Assembly: GCA_017964755.1 (NCBI GenBank)
Contig: JAGCRI010000068.1
Location: forward strand, 1-24,186
Source of the DNA: Bacteroidales bacterium
GTDB taxonomy: Bacteria > Bacteroidota > Bacteroidia > Bacteroidales > WCHB1-69
Length of the DNA stretch: 24,186 nt
Reading direction: 5' to 3'
The translations under genes were made by a program, and so were the position numbers. The notes under the pieces are model-generated. The model was not told the origin of the DNA and searched no databases. It worked only from the letters and a program-made list of their open reading frames with translations. Shown piece after piece: positions 6,772-13,170 of the stretch; the stretch's first letter is position 1; each line of letters opens with the position of its first letter.

Positions 6772-6976
6772 CGCGCTGAAAACACACAAATATCACTCGA
6801 CTACAACGTTGTTGCTGTAGCACATTGACAACGCCACAACCATCCCCGCTATCCCCATCGACTGGCTGGATGCGCAGATTCGCGGGTATGCGTCTGCGCT
6901 GAAATCGACTGAACTTAAAGCGCTGATGGTGGTAAAGGGACTGTGGGAGAAGGAACAGGAGGAACACTGTACATGA
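6752..6976 (+). pseudogene. LISR/DNAPT-type gene with in-frame TAG
   Basis: Frame 2 from TTG 6752 reads RLVDADALKTHKYHSTTT, then meets TAG at 6818-6820, then reads HIDNATTIPAIPIDWLDAQ and continues to TGA 6974-6976. Both halves belong to the same family as the gene at 6134 (EDIDNAPTIAAIPVEWL), so the stop interrupts one gene. Just before the TAG, another frame (6796-6817) reads SLDYNVVAV, typical of the family before HIDNA. Compensating small indels may therefore explain it better than a point mutation. TAG is used as a normal stop elsewhere here (for example 1935), so codon reassignment is unlikely. Confidence 0.65.
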
Positions 6977-7113
6977 TGGTGTTCGGTATATGCGGCATGA
7001 TAGGCGAACTGATTGTCAAACTGATGCGTGGTGGTGTGGATGTGTTCGACTGGATGGTGTTCGCTATCTGGGCCGTTGTGGCAATCTGTGGAGCGATAAG
7101 GAGAGCGAGATAG
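6973..7113 (+). CDS. Small membrane protein (46 aa)
   Basis: ATG 6973 has AGGAGG at 6957-6962, 10 bp upstream. The protein has a short amphipathic start (MMVFGICGMIGELIVKLMRG), then DVFDWMVFAIWAVVAICGAI as one hydrophobic segment, and a basic tail RRAR. It overlaps the TGA of the broken upstream gene and the GTG of the next small membrane protein. Role unknown; candidates include holin-like or membrane-modulating functions, but nothing in the sequence decides. Confidence 0.6.
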   Translation: MMVFGICGMIGELIVKLMRGGVDVFDWMVFAIWAVVAICGAIRRAR

Positions 7114-7250
7114 TGAAATTGACGCAAGGTGCAATAGCAGTTGCCGAGAGTGAATGTGGCATTAGTGCAGTATTGATATTTAGCTTGATTTTGATTATTG
7201 CGGGAGTTTGTGCCGTAATAATTGTCGAAAACATGCACAAATACAAGTAG
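7113..7250 (+). CDS. Small single-pass membrane protein (45 aa)
   Basis: The GTG start at 7113 shares its first base with the stop of the preceding gene and lies 9 bp after AAGGAG (7098-7103). A long hydrophobic stretch (SAVLIFSLILIIAGVCAVIIV) takes up the middle and is followed by ENMHKYK. No cleavable signal is apparent. Two tiny membrane proteins in a row suggest a shared membrane role, but function is unknown. Confidence 0.6.
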   Translation: MKLTQGAIAVAESECGISAVLIFSLILIIAGVCAVIIVENMHKYK

Positions 7251-7261
7251 GAGGCGAGATA

Positions 7262-7507
7262 ATGGTTAACGCTAAACCGCTTGACACTGCAAAAAAGGTC
7301 ATAAAGGAACACTACAAGTATTATAATTGTGGGATATTTAATACGCCCAATATAGTAGGCGACCCCATGATAACGATTTACAAGGATGATTCGATAGAAA
7401 TTCTTGGCTGCTATTATTACAGCTATTTTGAAGTATTTGGGCTTTCAAGAGATGATTTTGACAAACTTAAAGATTATTACAATGGGTTGGAACAGGAGGC
7501 GAGATAG
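7262..7507 (+). CDS. Small conserved phage protein
   Basis: An 81-aa protein. ATG 7262 has AGGAGG 7 bp upstream; the in-frame extension further upstream lacks a ribosome site. The sequence VIKEHYKYYNCGIF, NIVGDPMITIY and YFEVFGLSRDDF matches a small family that I recall as widespread and uncharacterised in Clostridia phages. It is acidic and Tyr-rich with no motif of known function. The last codon overlaps the next gene by one base. Confidence 0.78.
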   Translation: MVNAKPLDTAKKVIKEHYKYYNCGIFNTPNIVGDPMITIYKDDSIEILGCYYYSYFEVFGLSRDDFDKLKDYYNGLEQEAR

Positions 7508-7887
7508 TGGCTAAGTTCAGCGAAATCATGCGACAGTTTGACAGAATGTGCAAAGCACATGCGGGATGTGTTGATTGTCCTTTAGCCATAAAAGGCACGG
7601 TAGAAACTAAATGTAGCATAAGTTCATTTGTAGAAGAACCTGATTATATCGAACGAGAAGTCATGTCATGGGCCGCAGAACACCCCGAGCCGGTTTATCC
7701 GACGTGGGTTGAATGGCTGAACTCGATAGGACTTACAAAGCATGATACAGGCCAGTTTTGTGTGCATAAGCCAAATCTATACTCGTATGAGATTAAAGAA
7801 GTTGACATCTTAAATGAAGCCGCATACAAGCCCATCCCCGCCGACATCGCGCAAAAGCTGGGGATTGAGCCGAAGGAGGGCGTATGA
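7507..7887 (+). CDS. Unknown phage protein, paralogue of 8024-8362
   Basis: A 126-aa protein with an N-terminal Cys cluster (CKAHAGCVDCPLA, later KCSIS), a central AAEHPEPVYPTWVEWL, and a C-terminal PIPADIAQKLGIEPKEG. All three parts recur in the gene at 8024. The AEHPEPVYPTW-W motif is a hallmark of a common Clostridia phage family of unknown role. GTG 7507 is part of a GGAGGCGAGATAGTGGCT start cassette also used at 8024. Confidence 0.78.
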   Translation: MAKFSEIMRQFDRMCKAHAGCVDCPLAIKGTVETKCSISSFVEEPDYIEREVMSWAAEHPEPVYPTWVEWLNSIGLTKHDTGQFCVHKPNLYSYEIKEVDILNEAAYKPIPADIAQKLGIEPKEGV

Positions 7888-8024
7888 TTTATAAAGTGTG
7901 GGTATGCCTTGAAGCTGAATATGACGATATAGAAGCAGACAGCGAAGAAGAAGCGTTTCAAATAGCGTCAGATGCGGCTATGAGTGGTGGAAGTTGGGAT
8001 TGGACGGTTGAGGAGGCGAGATAG
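7884..8024 (+). CDS. Small acidic protein (46 aa)
   Basis: ATG 7884 overlaps the preceding stop by 4 bp and has GGAGGG upstream. The product MIYKVWVCLEAEYDDIEADS, then EEEAFQIASDAAMSGG, is acidic and resembles short phage proteins with a YKVWV opening and an EEEAxxxA helix. It sits between the two paralogous genes at 7507 and 8024, so it was either part of the duplicated unit or the spacer between copies. Function unknown. Confidence 0.62.
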   Translation: MIYKVWVCLEAEYDDIEADSEEEAFQIASDAAMSGGSWDWTVEEAR

Positions 8025-8362
8025 TGGCTGATTTCGTGCAGACGATGAAGGACTGGCGCAGGATGTGCAAGGCATATACCACGGACGATGAATCATGCTG
8101 CGATGGTTGCCCTGTCGCGGATTTTCACGAACACGGTTGCGGCGCGATATTTGAGACGGAGGACGGCACCGACTGGCAGCGGTATGCAGACGCAATCATG
8201 GCATGGGCCGCAGAACACCCGGAGCCGGTTTATCCGACGTGGATTGAGTGGTTCCAGAGACAAGTTTGGAAAAAAGGAACGGATGTTTCTTCGATGTTTC
8301 TGTATGACCCCATCCCCGCCGACATCGCCGAAAAGCTGGGGATTGAGCCGAAGGGGGGATAG
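8024..8362 (+). CDS. Unknown phage protein, paralogue of 7507-7887
   Basis: A 112-aa protein. It repeats the layout of the gene at 7507: a Cys cluster (CCDGCPVADFHEHGC), AAEHPEPVYPTWIEWF and PIPADIAEKLGIEPKGG. The DNA around the central motif is nearly identical in the two genes, so the duplication or gene conversion is recent, while the ends differ. GTG 8024 shares a base with the previous stop and uses the same start cassette as 7507. Function unknown. Confidence 0.78.
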   Translation: MADFVQTMKDWRRMCKAYTTDDESCCDGCPVADFHEHGCGAIFETEDGTDWQRYADAIMAWAAEHPEPVYPTWIEWFQRQVWKKGTDVSSMFLYDPIPADIAEKLGIEPKGG

Positions 8363-8364
8363 CT

Positions 8365-8553
8365 GTGTCGCTTGACAAGGCCATCGAGCATGGCAAGGAA
8401 ATGCGAAAGCCGTACAGAGGGTCGAAAGCATTTGATTACACTTGCCGAAACCACGGAACGTGTGAGTGGTGCGTGGAGAATAGGCGGCATAAATTCCGCG
8501 ATAAACACCCACAAGAGGACGAAGATATGCTGAATGAGCCGAAGGAGGGCTGA
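8365..8553 (+). CDS. Small Cys-containing phage protein
   Basis: A 62-aa protein: KAIEHGKEMRKPYRGSKAFD, then CRNHGTCEWCVENRRHKFRD. This is a strongly conserved small phage family with three Cys and several His, likely a metal-binding knuckle. GTG 8365 follows AAGGGGGGAT at normal spacing. The end EPKEG echoes the C-termini of the two genes before it. Function unknown. Confidence 0.78.
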   Translation: MSLDKAIEHGKEMRKPYRGSKAFDYTCRNHGTCEWCVENRRHKFRDKHPQEDEDMLNEPKEG

Positions 8554-8556
8554 AAA

Positions 8557-8805
8557 ATGATTAAGGTTTTCACAACGAATAAGAACGGCAAGATTGAACT
8601 GACGAAGGACGAACTGAAAAACCTGTTGGACGAGGCGTATTGGGATGGCTACAGGGCGCACAACCCCACATATACCTATACTACTCCGAACTGGACACCG
8701 TATAAATGGTCAGTAACGACAGCATCAAACAGCGTTACGCTCGATTCCAATACCATCACGAACGGTACGGTATCAACAGCCGACGCGGTTAGCTATGAAA
8801 AATGA
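8557..8805 (+). CDS. Small unknown phage protein
   Basis: An 82-aa protein. The first half, MIKVFTTNKNGKIELTKDEL followed by NLLDEAYWDGY, is a recognisable phage opening: a short beta pair and a helix. The second half is Thr/Ser/Asn-rich with no clear fold. AAGGAGGG lies 8 bp before ATG 8557. It overlaps the next gene by 4 bp. Function unknown. Confidence 0.72.
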   Translation: MIKVFTTNKNGKIELTKDELKNLLDEAYWDGYRAHNPTYTYTTPNWTPYKWSVTTASNSVTLDSNTITNGTVSTADAVSYEK

Positions 8806-9272
8806 GCAAGGTCAAATTCAAGCGCGGGACACAGACTTCCCGCGAGATGCGAAGATTAGCAGAGCGCGAAGCTGGGCGGCAGGCACGGCAGGAAAGCATT
8901 AAGGCGTTCTGGGCGCTGACGCCGGAGGAACGTGCGCAGCGGATGGCTGACAACGAAGCCTTCCAGCGAATCAACCGCAACGGTATTACCCTTGAAGATT
9001 TGCGGAATGCGGAGAATCAAGGGCGCAGCGACGGCTACCGAATCGGCAAGGAAGAAACGTTGATAATCTGCTATGCGTCATTTATTCTGGCTATGCACGA
9101 ATTGCACGGATTTGATGCTGACCAATGCCGCGAAGTGCTGAACTTGGCGGATGAAAAAGTGACGTACAGCCTTACAAGCGCCGACGCAATCAAGGAAGTG
9201 TATGACACTATGGGGCTGACGCTGAACTTTGCCGAAGATATACCCGGAGAACGCGTACAGGAGACGGGATAA
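8802..9272 (+). CDS. Unknown phage protein (RNase/regulator-like helix layout)
   Basis: A 156-aa protein. An Arg/Glu-rich helical N-terminus (REMRRLAEREAGRQARQ) is followed by ENQGRSDGYRIGKEETLIICYASFILAMHELHGFDADQCREVL. A segment ADAIKEVYDTMGLTLNFAED ends it. The core (A-x-A-L-x-E-L-HGF-x-x-x-R-x-x-x-V-L and a closing GLxLxF) is typical of a common Clostridia phage protein of unknown function. ATG 8802 lacks a strong ribosome site and is probably coupled to the gene before it. It ends sharing one base with the next start. Confidence 0.75.
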   Translation: MSKVKFKRGTQTSREMRRLAEREAGRQARQESIKAFWALTPEERAQRMADNEAFQRINRNGITLEDLRNAENQGRSDGYRIGKEETLIICYASFILAMHELHGFDADQCREVLNLADEKVTYSLTSADAIKEVYDTMGLTLNFAEDIPGERVQETG

Positions 9273-9487
9273 TGATTCGCAATATGATTAAACGATGGAA
9301 GTGCAAGCATGACCCGGAATTAGTTCGCTGGCACTGGACACATGGATTCGATGATAACAAGCCTGTCATCATTGAGGTTGAGTGGAAGTGCAAAAAATGC
9401 GGAATGGTGATGTACAGCTATCCGCGCCGCAGCGAATGGATGTATTTTATGGAGGAGCAGAAAAATGGGCATGACGCTGACTGGTGA
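9272..9487 (+). CDS. Small zinc-knuckle protein
   Basis: A 71-aa basic, Trp-rich protein. MIRNMIKRWKCKHD at the start and WKCKKCGMVMYSY in the middle give one potential zinc site (C-x-H...CxxC). ATG 9272 is preceded by AGGAGACGGG and overlaps the previous stop by one base. The 3' end carries GGAGGAG for the next gene, which overlaps by 23 bp. Function unknown. Confidence 0.68.
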   Translation: MIRNMIKRWKCKHDPELVRWHWTHGFDDNKPVIIEVEWKCKKCGMVMYSYPRRSEWMYFMEEQKNGHDADW

Positions 9488-9797
9488 ATTGATTCAAATG
9501 AACGCGCACATGGAAATGTCTGCTGGCGCAAGCGTGCTGGTGGTTATTGGGGCGATAATGGTGGTGGGTTTTTCAATCTCTGCTATTGTCTACTATGGTG
9601 ATTGCGGCTGGAAGTTTTCTGTAGTATTGTTCATACTTGCCGCAGTAGGAATATCGCTGATGGTTGTGGGCTTCAACAAGCCGAAAGAGCAGATTATTCA
9701 TGCCTGCGCAAATGGCCCGATTTCGCTTGAACAGGTCGCGGTGAAGTATGACATAATCAGCGTGGATGGGAAAGAGTTGACATTGAGGGTAAGGTGA
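9465..9797 (+). CDS. Small two-pass membrane protein
   Basis: A 110-aa protein. There are two hydrophobic segments, about 20-44 (ASVLVVIGAIMVVGFSISAI) and 51-70 (FSVVLFILAAVGISLMVVGF), then a soluble tail with ISVDGKELTLRVR. ATG 9465 has GGAGGAG 7 bp upstream. The paired helices with a short loop and a cytoplasmic or external tail are generic; a role in lysis is possible but unsupported. Two smaller membrane proteins follow. Confidence 0.72.
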   Translation: MGMTLTGELIQMNAHMEMSAGASVLVVIGAIMVVGFSISAIVYYGDCGWKFSVVLFILAAVGISLMVVGFNKPKEQIIHACANGPISLEQVAVKYDIISVDGKELTLRVR

Positions 9798-9802
9798 TAG
9801 GA

Positions 9803-9946
9803 ATGGTGAATTATATTCTTGCATTAGTGGCGCTTGTCATGTTTTTTGTCGGGCGGTCAAAAGGTGCAAGCAGCGAAGATATAATCTTGCTATGGGTTGG
9901 ATTTTGGGGTTCGCTGATAATTGGGAAGCTGAACAATCGGTATTAA
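9803..9946 (+). CDS. Small membrane protein (47 aa)
   Basis: ATG 9803 follows AAGGTGATAGGA closely. The product has two short hydrophobic segments: VNYILALVALVMFFVGR, then a polar stretch (SKGASSED), then IILLWVGFWGSLIIGKL. It is too short for family assignment. It lies 6 bp after the previous stop and 13 bp before the next start, so it is in the operon. Confidence 0.55.
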   Translation: MVNYILALVALVMFFVGRSKGASSEDIILLWVGFWGSLIIGKLNNRY

Positions 9947-9958
9947 ATGGAGGAATTT

Positions 9959-10114
9959 ATGCTTGCGGTATTTGAGTTTATCTTTGGAGATTTCTGGCGG
10001 TTTTTGCAGTGCTGTATATTGCTGATGATTATTTCGCTGTGGCATCCGATAGAAGTCAATGTAATGAACGGGTATTGGAAGGAGCGTGGGAAAGACGATG
10101 AAAATGTCGTTTGA
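9959..10114 (+). CDS. Small membrane-associated protein (51 aa)
   Basis: ATG 9959 has GGAGG at 9949-9953. The product starts MLAVFEFIFGDFWRFLQCC, continues with a hydrophobic segment ILLMIISLW, and ends with a charged tail (GYWKERGKDDENVV). It overlaps the next small gene. No family recognised. Confidence 0.55.
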   Translation: MLAVFEFIFGDFWRFLQCCILLMIISLWHPIEVNVMNGYWKERGKDDENVV

Positions 10115-10262
10115 TATTCCTGACGGTTTTCGCGGTTGCGGAATAACCATGGTGTACGAAGATGAAAATGGATTAAATATGTATTCCACGTCTATTACGC
10201 CCGCCGAAGTAGGCGGCGACAAGGTGCTTGTACTGCCGAGGAACGATGAGGAGGTTGAGTGA
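10098..10262 (+). CDS. Small unknown protein (54 aa)
   Basis: ATG 10098 (or ATG 10104 in the same frame, better placed after GGGAAAG) begins MKMSFDIPDGFRGCGITMVY, then DENGLNMYSTSITPAE and an acidic end LPRNDEEVE. It looks like a small beta-rich domain. The end contains GAGGAGG, which serves the MazG-like gene. No family recognised. Confidence 0.58.
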   Translation: MKMSFDIPDGFRGCGITMVYEDENGLNMYSTSITPAEVGGDKVLVLPRNDEEVE

Positions 10263-10264
10263 GG

Positions 10265-10597
10265 ATGGGATTCGCATTTAAGGAGTATCAACAGCAGGCG
10301 CGAAGAACGCAAAACCCTGATTTGACGCCGCGAGAGCGCTTAGAACACGCCTTGTGGGGGCTTTCGTCCGAAGTTGGTGAAGTATGCAGCCTGCATCAGA
10401 AAACGCATCAGGGGCACGCTTTAGACGCTTCTGCACTACGCAAGGAAATAGGCGATGTGCTGTGGATGATTGCCGAACTGTGCGATGTTTACGGTTGGGA
10501 CATGGGCTGGATTGCGGAGGACAACATTGCGAAGCTGAGACGGAGATTCCCGGACGGCTTTAGCGCTGACAAGTCACTGCATAGGAGCGAACCATGA
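10265..10597 (+). CDS. MazG-like nucleotide pyrophosphohydrolase
   Basis: A 110-aa protein of the all-alpha NTP pyrophosphohydrolase superfamily, which hydrolyses (d)NTPs to monophosphates. It shows FKEYQQQARRT near the start, then the helix pair GLSSEVGEVCSLHQKTHQG (SEVGE, first metal-binding ExxE) and LRKEIGDVLWMIAELCDVYG (KEIGD, second ExxD). These are the metal-binding residues of MazG. ATG 10265 lies 10 bp after GAGGAGG; GTG 10259 is an alternative. With ThyX and SSB it fits nucleotide-pool management; phage MazG may also lower alarmones, which is not shown here. Confidence 0.85.
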   Translation: MGFAFKEYQQQARRTQNPDLTPRERLEHALWGLSSEVGEVCSLHQKTHQGHALDASALRKEIGDVLWMIAELCDVYGWDMGWIAEDNIAKLRRRFPDGFSADKSLHRSEP

Positions 10598-10662
10598 AAG
10601 AACCGTGGTGGAGTAGCGTAAGGCGGAGGTGGCACGAGCTGCGATGGTTGAGCGTAAGATAG
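10594..10662 (+). CDS. Possible 22-aa peptide
   Basis: ATG 10594 overlaps the MazG-like stop by 4 bp and has AGGAGC about 6 bp upstream. The product would be MKEPWWSSVRRRWHELRWLS plus two residues, basic and Trp-rich. It overlaps the next gene. The overlap style fits a translated peptide, but 22 codons are too few to be sure; it may only couple translation. Confidence 0.3.
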   Translation: MKEPWWSSVRRRWHELRWLSVR

Positions 10663-10937
10663 CGGCCATGCACAAGCGGTTTGGAACCTGCGGCGTGTTT
10701 CGGTGCAAAGAATGCGAGCATCTGTGCGGTGGGAAATACCACGACAGGCAATATTATAAGTGCGAGCTATACGGATATACGCGCGGAGAATCAACAGATT
10801 GGCGGTTGGCATATCAGGCTTGCGGGATGTATAATATGCCTGTGGACATGGACAGGTGGGAGCCGATACTGGAACAGATAAAACACAGTAAGAAGCCAAG
10901 CCAGCCAGTCGCAGGTCAAGCGGGCATGGAGGTATGA
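10644..10937 (+). CDS. Small Cys-rich phage protein
   Basis: A 97-aa protein beginning MVERKIAAMHKRFGTCGVFR, followed by CKECEHLCGGKYHDRQYYKC and YQACGMYNMPV. Six or more Cys suggest two metal sites. The family (MHxxFG, CxxCxHL, YxKCxxYG, DWRxxxxACGM) is common and uncharacterised in Clostridia phages. GTG 10629 is an alternative start in the same frame; ATG 10644 fits the family opening better. Confidence 0.72.
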   Translation: MVERKIAAMHKRFGTCGVFRCKECEHLCGGKYHDRQYYKCELYGYTRGESTDWRLAYQACGMYNMPVDMDRWEPILEQIKHSKKPSQPVAGQAGMEV

Positions 10938-10958
10938 CGCGAGGAAGGTAGATGAATT

Positions 10959-11255
10959 ATGAGTTTTTCGAAGAAGGACATTATCGACGCGATTGACACT
11001 ATGGTGTTTATTGAGGGCATTGCGCCCGAACTGATGGCATGGACACAGTTTGGCGGGCTGGTAGAGCGTGAAGGCGTGCTGATACTGCGCAAGGTGCCGA
11101 CGCCACTTGCCGAGGCTGTTTGGACAATTTGCGTCAGGCTGTTTGGCGATTTTGAGACTACACCGCGCGAGGGTTGGATAGAGGATGCCGATGGGTTCTA
11201 TGAGTTCATTGAAGCCATTACGACTACGGCACGCGAGATAAGCGATTTGATGTAA
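10959..11255 (+). CDS. Unknown acidic phage protein
   Basis: A 98-aa, mostly helical, acidic protein: KKDIIDAIDTMVFIEGIAP near the start and AEAVWTICVRLFGDFETTPR in the middle. GAGGAAGG lies 10 bp upstream of ATG 10959. No catalytic motif or metal site. It ends just before the displaced ssb start at 11268. Confidence 0.7.
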   Translation: MSFSKKDIIDAIDTMVFIEGIAPELMAWTQFGGLVEREGVLILRKVPTPLAEAVWTICVRLFGDFETTPREGWIEDADGFYEFIEAITTTAREISDLM

Positions 11256-11267
11256 GGGGGTACGGAG

Positions 11268-11294
11268 ATGAATTTTGTTGCTATTACAGGGTGA
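11268..11294 (+). other. Remnant 5' end of ssb cut off by HNH gene insertion
   Basis: ATG 11268 has an excellent ribosome site (AAGGGGG at 11254-11260, 7 bp upstream) but gives only MNFVAITG before TGA. That octapeptide matches the layout of the first residues of the SSB encoded after the HNH gene (VNHCIIIG: Asn at 2, Ile at 6, Gly at 8), the first OB-fold strand. The simplest reading is that the HNH gene landed after codon 8 of ssb and a substitute start now sits at 11952. An independent leader peptide is the alternative. Confidence 0.45.
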
Positions 11295-11298
11295 TGAT

Positions 11299-11955
11299 AT
11301 GGGGAAGAAAATCAGTGTGCAGCAGGTGCAAATAGATGAAATGTTGCGATTGTATGGTGATGGCATGTGCGTTAAGGATGTGGCAAAGGCGTTTGGCATT
11401 TCTGTTGGCAAGACGTACTATATGCTACAAACCAATGGCTGCAATTTCAGGAAGCAAGGCCGGAATAGAACGCGTAATAAGGCAGAGAAAAACAAGAAAA
11501 TATGTGATGATTCAAGGTGGCGAAGCAGTGATATAGAATACTTAAAAAAGAACTATCCAATGGAACGTGCGGAAGACATTGCAAGTGCGATAGGGAGAAG
11601 CAAAAGCAGTGTACAACACAAGGCGCATAAGCTCGGAATAAAAAAGGACAGGGCGGCGTTTTTTGACACGAGAAGCCGTGTGCAAAAGGAAATACGCCCA
11701 CATGCGCCGACTATACTTTCATCAAAAGGCTATGTTTATAGATATATGCCAGAGCATCCAAACGCGGATAAGAAAGGCCGTATAGCGGAGCATAGAGTTG
11801 TGATGGAAGAACATATTGGCAGGATATTGGATAAAGGAATTGTTGTACATCATATCAATGGCGACAAGGCGGATAATCGCATTGAAAATCTGATAATGAT
11901 GACAAATGCAGAGCATACGAGATTTCATAACATCGAAGGAGGGAGAAAACGGTGA
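11299..11955 (+). CDS. HNH homing-type endonuclease with N-terminal HTH
   Basis: A 218-aa protein. It has an N-terminal helix-turn-helix (about 12-45: DEMLRLYGDGMCVKDVAKAF then GISVGKTYYML), and a second small helical domain (74-115: SSDIEYLKKNYPMERAEDIA, GRSKSSVQHKAHKLG) of the kind used to read DNA. The C-terminal HNH domain has GYVYRYMPEHPNADKKGRIA, EHRVVMEEHIGR (164-175) and VVHHINGDKADNRIENL (182-198), where HH, N and N are the metal-coordinating core. ATG 11299 is weakly served and probably coupled to the truncated ssb start. It sits inside the ssb locus and overlaps the current ssb start by 4 bp. Confidence 0.9.
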   Translation: MGKKISVQQVQIDEMLRLYGDGMCVKDVAKAFGISVGKTYYMLQTNGCNFRKQGRNRTRNKAEKNKKICDDSRWRSSDIEYLKKNYPMERAEDIASAIGRSKSSVQHKAHKLGIKKDRAAFFDTRSRVQKEIRPHAPTILSSKGYVYRYMPEHPNADKKGRIAEHRVVMEEHIGRILDKGIVVHHINGDKADNRIENLIMMTNAEHTRFHNIEGGRKR

Positions 11956-12380
11956 ATCATTGCATAATCATAGGCGGCTTAGTAGTTGACCCGGAGGCGT
12001 ATACCACGCAAAACGGCGTGGCGCGTTCGTCTTTCCGCGTGGCGGTTCAGCGTCGGTTCAGAAACGCGCAGGGGGAACGTGAAGCGGACTTTTTGACTGT
12101 TGTGGCGTGGCGGCAGACTGCCGAGTTTTGCAATCGGTATTTAAAGAAGGGCGCGAAAGTCGCCATAGAGGGCAGCATTCAGACGCGCTCATATGACGCA
12201 CAAGACGGCTCCAAGCGGTACGTGACCGAAATCATTGCCGAGAACGTAGAAAGCCTGACAAGGGCAGATGGCGGCGATAGAGGCGAACAAAAACCGCGTG
12301 CCAACGCAAACGAGCCCGCTGCGTCGTCTATGCCTTCGGGGTTTACGCCGGTAGATGAAGATTCTGAACTTCCGTTTTAA
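11952..12380 (+). CDS. ssb: Single-stranded DNA-binding protein
   Basis: A 142-aa SSB. The OB fold has IIIGGLVVDPEAYTTQNGVA, SSFRVAVQRRF (about 26-36), DFLTVVAWRQTAEFCNRYLK (about 45-65) and KVAIEGSIQTRSYDAQDGSK (about 69-88). After a Gly/Ala/Asn-rich linker it ends in the acidic tip DEDSELPF, the interaction tail that recruits replication and repair proteins. GTG 11952 lies after AGGAGGG and overlaps the HNH stop. It coats ssDNA during phage replication or recombination. Its first codons seem to have been re-created after HNH insertion. Confidence 0.93.
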   Translation: MNHCIIIGGLVVDPEAYTTQNGVARSSFRVAVQRRFRNAQGEREADFLTVVAWRQTAEFCNRYLKKGAKVAIEGSIQTRSYDAQDGSKRYVTEIIAENVESLTRADGGDRGEQKPRANANEPAASSMPSGFTPVDEDSELPF

Positions 12381-12392
12381 GGGGGTGTAGGC

Positions 12393-12632
12393 GTGGCAAA
12401 GCGTGTTTATAATGACCGGGTGCGGGTGCCTGAATATAACACGATGTCGTTAAGGCAAGATGCGTCGGCATACTTGAAGGCACACTCTTTTCTGACGGAC
12501 TTGCGCAAGCGGTATATGCGGCGGGAAATCACCGGCGAGCAGTATAGCTCGCTGCGGAGAAAGGCATTGGCAGGTAACCTTGAAGTGGCGGGGAAGGAAC
12601 TTGAAATACTGCTGTATGAGGTGGGACAATGA
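12393..12632 (+). CDS. Small helical protein, paralogue of 2201-2392
   Basis: A 79-aa protein: MAKRVYNDRVRVPEYNTMS, a linker, then FLTDLRKRYMRREITGEQYS and LRRKALAGNLEVAGKELE. The second half is a paralogue of the protein at 2201. The GTG start at 12393 has AAGGGGGTG upstream. It lies between ssb and the ArpU-like gene and overlaps the latter by 4 bp. Function unknown. Confidence 0.72.
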   Translation: MAKRVYNDRVRVPEYNTMSLRQDASAYLKAHSFLTDLRKRYMRREITGEQYSSLRRKALAGNLEVAGKELEILLYEVGQ

Positions 12633-13132
12633 CAGCCGAACGCATAGAGGAAATGCTGAAAACCTATCGCGCGGAGGTCGGGCGCTGCGGGCACTTGCAG
12701 ATGGAAATGGAACTGCTCCGAAAAGAGATAGAAGCAGACAAGGCGTTTTTAGCGGATGACCTTGCAGGGCCGGGGGCGCAGTTTATATCAGATATGCCGC
12801 GCGGCACGGCGATAGGCAACCCAACCGAAAAGCTGGGTATCATGCTGGCATCGGGGTATATCAGCGACGAGATACGCGAAAAGGAAGCAAAGCTCGGGGA
12901 ACTGCAACTCGAATACAATGAGCGACATAAGACGGTCGTTTATGTGGAATCATGGCTTGCGGGGCTGCCGGAACGTGAGCGGTGGATGATTGAAACGCAG
13001 GTTATCGACGGCGTTATATGGCGCGAAATTCTGACGCAGTACCCGGAGAAGTTTGGCGAGTATCGAAGCAAAGACACACTGAAAAGAATACGCGATAGGG
13101 CGCTCGATATGATTTATGATATGAGCGAATAA
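12629..13132 (+). CDS. ArpU-like/sigma-like phage transcriptional regulator
   Basis: A 167-aa protein. The first half is helical (about 1-100, ELLRKEIEADKAFLADDLAG and LGELQLEYNERHKTVVYVE). The C-terminal region, SWLAGLPERERWMIETQVID followed by WREILTQY and YRSKDTLKRIRDRALDMIYD, resembles the sigma-70-region-4-like HTH of ArpU/RinA-type late regulators and the related phage proteins placed at the end of early operons. A positive role in late transcription is therefore likely but inferred. It is the last rightward gene before the convergent terminator. Confidence 0.75.
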   Translation: MTAERIEEMLKTYRAEVGRCGHLQMEMELLRKEIEADKAFLADDLAGPGAQFISDMPRGTAIGNPTEKLGIMLASGYISDEIREKEAKLGELQLEYNERHKTVVYVESWLAGLPERERWMIETQVIDGVIWREILTQYPEKFGEYRSKDTLKRIRDRALDMIYDMSE

Positions 13133-13135
13133 GAA

Positions 13136-13159
13136 AAGCCCGCCATTTCAGGCGGGCTT
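13136..13159. terminator. Bidirectional rho-independent terminator
   Basis: A stem AAGCCCGCC / GGCGGGCTT (9 bp) with loop ATTTCA lies between the convergent ends of the ArpU-like gene and the FtsK-like gene. It has an A-rich left flank and a T-containing right flank (TTCTTG), so it can stop both transcripts. The same stem and loop type recurs at 14155-14175. Confidence 0.85.
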
Positions 13160-13170
13160 CTTGTATGTCG

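Noticed and set aside
6818..6820. TAG as a reassigned sense codon
   Set aside because: TAG ends other normal genes in the window (for example at 1935, just before a good ribosome site), and only this gene has an internal TAG, so a broken gene is more likely.
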